The notes beneath the pieces are model-generated. The model searched no databases. It worked only from the letters and a program-made list of their open reading frames with translations, and was not told where the DNA came from. The position numbers and the translations under genes were made by a program. Below are positions 22,276 through 30,884 of a stretch of 34,603 nt of DNA, piece after piece. The stretch comes from Bigelowiella natans CCMP2755. Its lineage: Eukaryota; Cercozoa; Chlorarachniophyceae. Position 1 is the first letter of the stretch, and each line of letters starts with the position of its first letter. The stretch spans positions 37,501-72,103 of the forward strand of contig ADNK01001159.1 of assembly GCA_000320545.1 (NCBI GenBank). The letters run 5' to 3'.

Positions 22276-24981
22276 TCATCTACCTCTGTCTTCCTCTTTT
22301 GTTTTGCCGAACGGTAGCCGATGCTTTAACATCAGCAACGTGGCCGGTAAAATATATGCTCTCTTATTTTTCTTGCCTTTTGATTCTTCGTCGCTGTCGC
22401 GGCTGCGGTGAGCAGCAGACTTATTGTTTTCAGAGGATGATGATAAAGATGATGATAGTGATGATGTTGATGATGATGAAGTCGTCGAGGATGGGGAAGA
22501 TGGTGGTGGCAGTTGTGGTGAGCTGTCAGCCTCTTGATTTTGGTGAACACCATCCAAAGTTGTGCTCATTGAAGAACTTAGAGAGGAAGTGGAGACTAAG
22601 TTTGTTTCATCTTCCCTTTCTGGTTTGCCTTCTTCCTCCTCTAGAAGGGCCTCTTTGAGGCGATCAACCAGCTCTGCTTTGAGCCCGTATCTTTTTAGTC
22701 CTCTTGAAGTAAGTTCCTCCCTTAGTTCCCCATATGTGAGAGATTCAAGAGGGCTTGATGATGTCACTTTTACCTTTACAGTACTTGGTATTTTTCTTGG
22801 TCTACCTCTTTTTCTTTTTGGAAGGAGTGGAGTGTCAGTAGTAACACCACCATCTTCTTCTTCACTAGCATGTGTGGAGGAGGAGGCAGCAGTTTCCGTT
22901 GTAGTATTTTCAGTCGACGTTGTTGATGATTTTGTAGGTCTTCCCCTCTTTCTCTTTGGTGCCGTGTCATCAACTATTGGAACCACCTCAGCGTCCATGG
23001 CTTTAAAGGACAGTGGTAAGGTGGTGGTAGCTTTTATCGTCGTAGACTTTTTTGGCCTTCCTCTTTTCCTATTCGGTTGCTGATCCATATTTGTTGTTAG
23101 CGATGTCTGAGAGTCATCTATAAGGAGAGAAACAATCTGAGATGTTGGTTTTTTCGGTCTCCCCCTCCCTTTCTTCTTCCCTGGTGGTAGTTTTATCGCC
23201 GCAATTGCCAAAGATATAGCGAGAGGAGATGGCAATGAAGGATGATGGCTATGAACATCACCCATGCCCAGCCTGTAAATTGATACCAACACCTAGAACA
23301 ATGCACATTTTCACATCCATCCCTCAGAACTCATTTGGTGTTAAATAATACCACACATCGTCATGGTTAGATCATGTAGCATTTCGACAGAAGTTTACCG
23401 GGGCTGCTTTAAATTGAAGTAGTTGAAGATCGCTTGGATGGTTATCCTTCTTTGAAATGGTAGAGTCGGTGGTGGTGGTGGTCGTGGTCGTGGTCGAGAG
23501 GACGGTGCCGGTGATATCGGTGGAGGTGGTAGTGCCAGTGGTTGTGGCGGTGGTAGTAGTGGTTGTACTTTTACTATTACTGTCTCTACTATTACTACCA
23601 TTGATAGTGTTGATGAGATTGGTGGGAGTTTTAGCGGCAGGACGACTATCTATCGATCTTGTCGAATCGGTGGTGAATTTCATGACAGCAGCATCAATAT
23701 CTGGAGGAGCATTGTCATCTACAAGTGCAATATTTGTGTTTACATTATCATCAATATAGTCTGCAGCGGGACTTGTTGCATGTTTATGGATAATTGCAGC
23801 CACCAATACCTATGTAGGAATATATCAAAGTTGGAACCAAGAACACTCATCTGGGAAACGTATGCTTGAAATAATCCAATTGTTCTCTCTATCTCTCTCT
23901 CTTGCAAAGGAACACATCGGAACACATCCAACAGAGAAATAAAAGAAGAGTGATGCGAAATTTAAACGTGTTGCCAATTCTGTTCAAGATAAGACCACAT
24001 GAGAAGAAATTCACCGACGGCTATCAATAAAATTAGCTAAAGCACTTACTGGAAAAGCGAGATGTTGAAGCGCCTTAGGTATCTTCGAGGAATAGTAAAT
24101 GTGTCGATTTTCTTTTGTGGCCTTTGGTACTTCTGTGTGGTATATTTCGGATCTTCGATCTATTTTCGAATCACCAATATCATCATTGCTCGAAAATGGA
24201 ATTATGGTAATCTTCGACTCGCCATGATCACGATGATCATAATAATCATAATTGCGGGAATTTATTGAATCTTGTTGCTTACGAAGAAGATCTTCTGTTG
24301 GTGGCTCTACAACTGAGATTACAGCTGCAGGTGGCGCCAATGTTGTTCGTTGGGTTTGAACATTTCTTGTCGCAGATGCAAGCATACTTGCCACGTGATT
24401 CAGCCGTGCTAGCATTGCGATTCCAAGGTCAGTATTAAATGCTCCTCCCAACGGAACTGCATGACTCTGTGCACATTTTTAGTTCATAATAAGTACAAAA
24501 CGATCGATAATATAAATATATTTTCGACGACACCACTTACATCTTGATCCGGATGTAGCACATTACTTCTTGATCCATGCTTTCGGAAGTTATTTTTCCT
24601 ACTGTCGTCGTTGTCTTGCCTCAGTGGGATATCTCTCGATTGCCATCGCTCGCCTTGGTCACGAAACATCATTCTGCTCGATTTGCACCTTGTGAAACGT
24701 TGGCACTGAGGCCCATATTGAGTAATTAGTCATTTGGAGTTCAGAACCGGTCTAGTTACGAGTTGTTCGAAAATAACTGTTGACAATTGTTGAGATAAAC
24801 AAACCATGTGTGTCTCCGCAAAACTCTTTCGCGAAGCTGGGACACTTGAGATGTCGCTTCTGCCACCAGTGTGCACCTCCCGTACAACACCTCGACTGAG
24901 AACAGTCGCCGCTTCCGATAGCTGCCCCCCACATTCACAACCTAGGTAAACCAAGGCTACGACGAACCACTTTCGCCACAT
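22276..24981 (-). CDS. AT-hook + SAP domain protein with signal-peptide-like N-terminus, 5 exons
   Basis: Predicted DNA-binding protein. Exons on the minus strand: 24981-24805, 24705-24541, 24466-24050, 23809-23399, 23292-22276. All are phase 0 and give 728 aa. The last exon holds four AT-hooks (cores in GRGRPKK, RKRGRPKK, RKRGRPTK, RKRGRPRK, residues about 430-557). A SAP motif follows (about 574-607; LTYGELREELTSRGLKRYG), then a Ser-rich acidic stretch and a basic tail. Exon 4 encodes Thr runs. The first exon starts MWRKWFVVALVYLGCECGG, which resembles a cleavable signal peptide; a longer in-frame start exists at 25122. The join of exon 1 to exon 2 rests on phase and splice consensus only (donor ATG|GTTTGT). 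Without it the protein starts at 24672 and has no signal peptide. Confidence 0.75.
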
Positions 24982-25567
24982 CAGCGACTTGCTGCTGGAA
25001 ACGTAAGCAACTTCAAATCCTCGTCGAAGAAGATTGTTCGGAGTGATGACTTGTGAGTATGGAGAGGGGAGTGGGTATCTTTCTCTCCCCGACAGCTCTT
25101 CTGCTGCTACGACAATCGTCACTCATATCCGATCAAAGGGGAATACCTACATGCGACAACCAAATCCTAGGCAAGCGGCACATATTTCCAGAAAAACCAA
25201 ATGTACAGCTACTGGAAAAACCGCTTCTCGTTTGTGTACGTGGTCTTTGCATGTCCTGCTTACGTCTTTCGTTTTCATGTCGCAACTTGCCAAACCACGG
25301 ATAAAACGAACTGAAATATTGCCAGAAGATAGAGTATGCACAACCATTCGAACTCGAACGAAATTTACCGTAGTTCGTTCGATGTGCGTTCCTGAGGGTA
25401 GTCGTAAGAAAGAAAACGACCTACCCTTTGTGTTTAGGGGTTGTCGCAGGTATGAAAACGGTCTAGCCGTGTGATGTCTCGTGTGTCCCGAGATGAAGTA
25501 ACTTCATTCCGAACGATCTCACGATCACTATGAGGGCTACTCGAAAGCTTTTGTTTGAAGGTTGGCA
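24982..25567. promoter_or_regulatory. divergent promoter region between SAP-protein and SDR genes
   Basis: About 590 bp separate two starts facing away from each other. No CTAG-rich block is present: only a single CTAG near 25462 and a CCTAGG near 25168 were noted. A 146-codon plus frame (25034-25474) overlaps the SAP-protein first exon region antisense and has no recognisable content. No specific motif was assigned. Confidence 0.45.
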
Positions 25568-27382
25568 ATGAAACATCATAGGATGGAGTTCCATCGAAGC
25601 AATTTCAACGGATGTGTGTCGTTTTCATTGTTTAATTAGGCAAGCGCGCCGTCATTACCGGAGCAGGTTGACCACATAAAATGTGCAAACCAAGGGAAGA
25701 ATTTCTTGGATGAACTTAAACAACGTAGGTAAAGGAATAGGGCGAGGAATTGTTGACGAACTTGCAAAACGCGGAGCAAAGGCAAGATTATCACCGTTCG
25801 TCCCGTTTGAACCAATTATTTGATGCAACTCTTCGATGATAATGCATTTATTCCGACCAGTGCGAAATTATTAACTAATTGGATGCAGATTTATGCTGTA
25901 TCCCGTGGTAAAGATGACCTGGACGCCATCAAATCGGAATATCCTGAATGTAATATATTTTTCTGCTCGGTTGTTGTCTTGATAGCGAATAAGGCTGATC
26001 TGGTGATGCTGATATATTGCAGCTGAAGTGTTCACGTGTGACCTAGCACAACCAGACATGGTAAGAAGAAGAGGGCAAGAAGAGAAAAGGCATAGTGTGT
26101 AGGCGGGCAAAAGAAGTGACGAGTCTCATCTTGCCAGAACCACCACACAGTAATATGCAGATAACTAAACGAGAGTAATCGACCACAACTAGGTAAAATC
26201 GGTCTTACAGGAGATTCCGGCCCCACACATGGTAACTTGATCAACACGGAGAAAGAAAGAAAATTTAAACATCTGACATGAGTGCCAAGTATCAATCGAA
26301 GAATCGGAATTGTATATTCCTCCCTCTCTCACTCTCTCTCTCTCTCTGACAGAAGCAAGCACACAATCGCAAACATACTTCGAAGCGAGAGGGGGAGAGA
26401 AAAAGAGAGAGAGAAGAAGGAGAAGATGAAAAAAATGAAAAAAATAGAAGAAGTAGAAGAAGATACGAATATTTAGCGCGTTAGTTACCTTAATAATACA
26501 AACAGGATTCAATGACATTATCTTAGGTGGTGAACAATGCTGGGATCACAAACTTAGACCCTTTTTTGGATACAGCATGGGAGGTATCAAGGCCAGATAT
26601 ACAAACAATCATTAATTGATGATGCGTCGATTATTCGAAGGAATTCGATAACCATCCGATGAACCAACACCAGTGTGAACACATTATCATCCTTGTTTTC
26701 GCCAGGCAAACTCACCATTTTCGTATACTAATCCAAATATTATGAATTCAAAGGATTTCGATGCTGTAATGAATGTGAACGTTAGGGCTGCACTGGTGAT
26801 ACGATAAAATACATAGAACTTACCTGAAATGAATGTACATCTGGGAACTAAGCAAGTTCTTCTTCACGAAAAAGAGAAGAAACTTCTAATTTTTATAGAA
26901 TATTTATATGTATCATCTTCAGTAACACTAAAATTGATAACAGTTGCCGCGACACAATTTTAAATTGTTATTGCTATAATTAGATAGTGTCTCAGATATG
27001 TGCGCAGAAGATGGTCGATTCTAAGATAGCTGGATCAATCGTCAATGTTTCCAGTAAGTTCGTCACTATCATCATCACCATCATCATCATTATTATCCAC
27101 CATAATGCGTGTACACCTTCGAGTTCTCAGCCATATTTTGCTAATTTATTCTTGCTTTTCAGGCATGGCATCAGAAATCGGGCTTGAAAATCACACTTCC
27201 TACTGCACAAGGTACTATGGCAAACACAAATGTTTATTATGATTACAATTCCTATTTTACGTAGAGTAATGATATGGGGATGCAAAGTTCTGCTATTCTA
27301 CTTATGTTTAGATTCCTTGACGATGATAATTTGGACCCTGGAAAACTATCTACACATTCTTTCTTTCATATATCTTCTTCCC

Positions 27383-27437
<55 letters not shown>

Positions 27438-27467
27438 CCTCTCTCTCTCTATCTCTTTCTGGGTGTT

Positions 27468-27549
<82 letters not shown>

Positions 27550-28347
27550 TAAAATCATAATAATTTGTTAAAATGCAAGTTATTATAATCAGCAAAGGGG
27601 CAATTAATCAGATGACTCGAGTGATGGCTCTGGTAGCAAAACAGCCACCTTCCACTTTTATAATGTGTTCATGGGAATGGTTTATAATCGAAGTAAACTT
27701 GGCGTCTTAAATGGTGTTAATGGTCAGGAACTTGGAAAATATGGAATCCGCACGAACTGTACAACGAATTCAGATAAGAGATATCATAGATAGGGGTGGA
27801 AACCTCAGAGAAGACATATACACTTTGGCTGTTATTGTAACAGAACGATTGAATTTAATTCAGCTCGCTCCAAAACATTGTTACCGTTTTAGCAATTTTG
27901 TAGCTCTTAATCGCACCAACCATCACTAGGTGTAGGACCGACGATCGTGTTCACTGCCATGGGGCGTCTTGCATGGAGTGATAAAGAGAAAAACAGACCC
28001 ATGAGAGGTAGGTAGAAAACAAGCGTGTGATTTCATTAGCTCTTTTCCGATCATGCCATTTTGTCTGTTCCCATCACGACGTGTATCGTACTGATGATTC
28101 TTTTTGCAACAACAAATTAGAACGGATTCCCCTAGGGAAATTTTGCGAAGTAGAGGACGTTGTCAAACCTATAATGTTTCTCCTGTCCGATGACGTAAGA
28201 CTTATCCTTGAGCTCTGTGAGCTACTTTTCGTTGTGAATACCACTAGCTAATGCAGATTTATCCAGGCGGCGATGGTCAACGGGGCTATGCTTCCGATGG
28301 ATGGCGGATTCCTTGCCTCACCATTCAGCTGTGTTGATGATGAATGA
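25568..28347 (+). CDS. short-chain dehydrogenase/reductase, L-xylulose/dicarbonyl reductase-like, 15 exons
   Basis: NAD(P)H-dependent classical SDR most like DCXR (L-xylulose/diacetyl reductase); substrate not provable here. Exons: 25568/25583-25613, 25640-25666, 25729-25781, 25889-25949, 26023-26060, 26211-26231, 26527-26583, 26754-26795, 26984-27053, 27163-27211, 27593-27632, 27728-27758, 27930-28007, 28121-28194, 28267-28347. Phases agree; length is 250-255 aa, as in DCXR. Motifs: TGAGKGIGRG cofactor loop, VNNAG, the catalytic Ser in NVSS, and YCTSK with catalytic Tyr and Lys (split across exons 10 and 11). RIPLGKFCEVEDVV and PMDGGF are family-typical near the C-terminus. Exon 1 and the 21-nt exon 6 are least certain. 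Intron 3 begins with GC (AAG|GCAAGA). Introns 6 and 10 carry long CT and GA tracts. Confidence 0.9.
26321..26420. repeat. CT tract followed by GA tract in intron 6 of the SDR gene
   Basis: A CT-rich run (about 26321-26347) is followed about 40 bp later by a GA-rich run (about 26386-26420). The two arms are complementary in the transcript. The host intron (26232-26526, 295 bp) is one of the two longest in the gene. Confidence 0.85.
27385..27549. repeat. (CT)n-(CA)n-(GA)n compound microsatellite in intron 10 of the SDR gene
   Basis: An almost pure CT tract (27385-27460) is followed by (CA)16 (27471-27502) and a GA tract (27511-27549). The outer arms are complementary and the CA run would form the loop. 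The host intron is 27212-27592, 381 bp, the longest of the gene. Confidence 0.95.
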
Positions 28348-29059
28348 TTACGATGTGCTTTAGCAATTAAAATTCTACCTAGCTGGCGGCAGTAGTGTAC
28401 GACATGTATTCGCAAACTACGTGTATGCTATGACGACATAAGCCACCTATAAATATCTGCTAAAATGTGTCAACGTGCACGATGCAGTGCATGGGCTAGA
28501 CTTTCTTGCTGTGTTGTCACACTGTATCATGTGTTCTATTAGTGTAGTCTAGCCAGCTAGCTAGTGTGGTCTGGCTAACTGGACATCTATAATGATTCCA
28601 GGACTGAGGATCATTGACCATGATGCGGTAGTACCACATAGCGAATCGCATCTTCTTTATCACTTTTCGATGTCCACCGCATCTTAAAATCACTTCATCA
28701 TCAAATCATTAATAGTCGCGCTCGACGACTGTGCGTTGCTGTCGTCTGCACGCAACGGATCGAAGAACGCGACAAAGTGTTAACGTTGTTTTGCTATGCA
28801 TGCAGTTCATGAGCGAATCGTCTAGCACTAGCATTAGTAAGCTAGCTAGCGCCTTGCTAGCTTGTTATGCATGCAGGGTGAGGCCAAACTCATCAATTAG
28901 CAACATGGCTCATCGCCCTCATGTTGCATCCTATCAGTGTTCGCCCACACCATGATGCCATACTAGCATATAGTTAAAACCTGACCAACAATAAATCCTT
29001 CACTATATATTAGGTTTTCCAAAAATCTGCCATTATTTTCTATTTAGAATTTTATTGAT
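28348..29059. repeat. convergent 3' spacer with CTAG-rich block 6
   Basis: From about 28375 to 28970, between the SDR stop (+) and the coiled-coil gene stop (-). Dense CTAGCTAG, TGCATGCATG and GCTAGCTAGCGCC words recur, much as in block 1. The block begins about 30 bp after the SDR stop codon. A 74-codon frame at 28731-28955 lies within it and is not credible. Confidence 0.7.
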
Positions 29060-30410
29060 TCATTTGCTCTTCATGTTGTCTATCGTCATAATGAGATCCT
29101 TATTTTTCCTTAAAGTTTCCTCTAGACGATTTGAGAGCATTTCTGAATGCTGTCTTGACTTCACTAACTCATTTAAAGTAGTTTGTAGTTGTTCTTCCAC
29201 CGCAATATTAAATTTTGAATGTGTTGCACGGAGCAGTTGTTCTTCGAGATCTTCGTTGTGTGAAAGAAGGACGTCGTTAGCTTTTCGTAGCCGTTTGTTG
29301 ATACTAGAGTTTTGCCTCAGTGCGTTTTCTATCTCCACGAATTTTACCTTCAAGTGACTCGCTAATTCAAGCTCTTCATTGAGCTCGACGACTGCATCAC
29401 TTTTCAGCTTGCATTCTCTACGCATATCTTCTAATTCTTCCTTAAGCCGGTTATTCTCCTTTTTCAGATCCCTTGCAATCATAAAGTATGGCGTGGATCC
29501 ATCACCCTCCCTTTTAGAGTCAAACTTTCCCGGATGTTCGCAATATACACTTTCCAAAAATACTTTACGCAATCTTACACCTAAGCTCGAATAAACACTA
29601 TATCTGCGAAGCATTTCATCATAGAAGCGAAAGGCTACTTCAGCCTTCCCATATGTTGGATGGTCTGTCCCGTCTGCTTCTGATTTATATTGGATCTCAA
29701 GGAGTTGCATGGCAGCCTCATATTGAAGAACAAGAGACTTAAACTGCTTCTTCGTTTGCCCAATATTTTGCAGCTTGCTTAGATTATTTGTTTTCCTCAT
29801 TAGAAATGTTGAGGGGGTATGGCTTTGAAGAATCGGAGAATGACTTGAGGAGTGTGATGGTACTTTTCCCAATCCTAAATTACAACAACATAGAAAATCT
29901 TACAATTGCATTTGGAGTGATGATGTCAAATTTGGCGAGACCTTCTGAGTAAGAACGAGGTATTCCATTCTGTGTGATTAAAAGAAGAGTTATGTCTGCT
30001 GCAAGACTCTGTTCCAAAAAATGTCATATTACTGCAGTCATGGGACGGCGCGGAACCCGAGGGCGAGAACCCGTTCTGCATCGTGTTGTGGAGCGTTTTT
30101 CATCAAGTAAGAAACAAGCACATTATCAATTAAAAAATTCCACCGCCTTTTAATAGTATATGTGATATTCAACATGAAACCAAGTTGACATTGTGTAGAA
30201 ATCTTACGTTCTGTGCCTTCTCCTTGCACTGATTTGAGGACTGATCGACATGGTCTCGGGATGTGTGCGTGACCGGTGTTTCCGTCCTGTTGCAGCACGA
30301 TTTCCATGGGCAGGATTTCTTGATGGCGGAGGGTAATGGAAGGCCTTCATAAATGAGTGTGATTGGGAAGAGATGGTGGGGGGCTCTTCGGGTAACCAAC
30401 TGTTCTTCAC
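29060..30410 (-). CDS. coiled-coil protein, possibly TSNAXIP1-N-like, 5 exons
   Basis: Exons on the minus strand: 30410-30208, 30075-30033, 29969-29904, 29874-29845, 29773-29060. Phases agree and give 351 aa. The first 90 residues are Pro/Ser/Arg-rich and look disordered. The middle contains AKFDIITPNAI, a segment ending EAAMQLLEIQYKSE, and EVAFRFYDEMLRRYSVYSSL. The last 120-130 residues are a long coiled coil (KKENNRLKEELEDMRREC; EDLEEQLLRA). The helical middle followed by a coiled coil resembles proteins with a TSNAXIP1 N-terminal domain, but this is only a layout resemblance. A simpler reading starts the long last exon further upstream at 29872, without the small exons; the continuous phases across three small exons favour the spliced model. 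It is divergent from the GYF gene. Confidence 0.65.
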
Positions 30411-30884
30411 GATGAAGAAGGAGAAATAAGAGTTAAATTATCAGATAAATTTGGAATTTTCGAAGAATACGATGCTAATAATTGTAACGACATCGGTAAT
30501 ACCAATCTTTTGTTCAGGGTAAACTGGGTTGCTCTTCCGAACATAGCTCGCCACTACCTCCTGCCAGTAGCGGAATTCCCCCGGGAATCTCTAATACTAC
30601 CCGCGGGAACCTGCGCAGAGCCTTCAGAACAAATAATCTGAACGCCAACCTCGGTGATAACGGGCGTGGGTTTTTCGTGTTGATGAACACAGTGATTTTA
30701 CAAAATAACGACGACAATTTGTCAGCCAATCCTGTGAGTTCTGGGACATGGAAGGATGATAGAATCAGATTATTAAATAATTTTAAGCTCAAATTGATTG
30801 CCGTTGTATTTTATTCAATATTCATAAATATCTATGTCTTATACATAAAATAGACTGAAAATAGGATATCGGTGATTGTTTGGT
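30411..30884. promoter_or_regulatory. divergent spacer with an open stretch of unknown meaning
   Basis: Separates the starts of the coiled-coil gene (-) and the GYF gene (+). No CTAG cluster was seen. A plus-strand frame is open from about 30520 to 30854 after a good acceptor (TTTGTTCAG), with a GC-richer first half; the minus strand is also open over 30514-30792. It could be an extra 5' exon or a small gene on either strand, or chance. Confidence 0.4.

Noticed and set aside
22562-23083. 173-codon plus-strand frame
   Set aside because: It is the antisense shadow of the AT-hook/SAP exon; its Ser/Val runs mirror the opposite-strand repeats.
25034-25474. 146-codon plus-strand frame
   Set aside because: Lies in the divergent promoter and overlaps the minus-strand upstream frame; no motif and no splice support.
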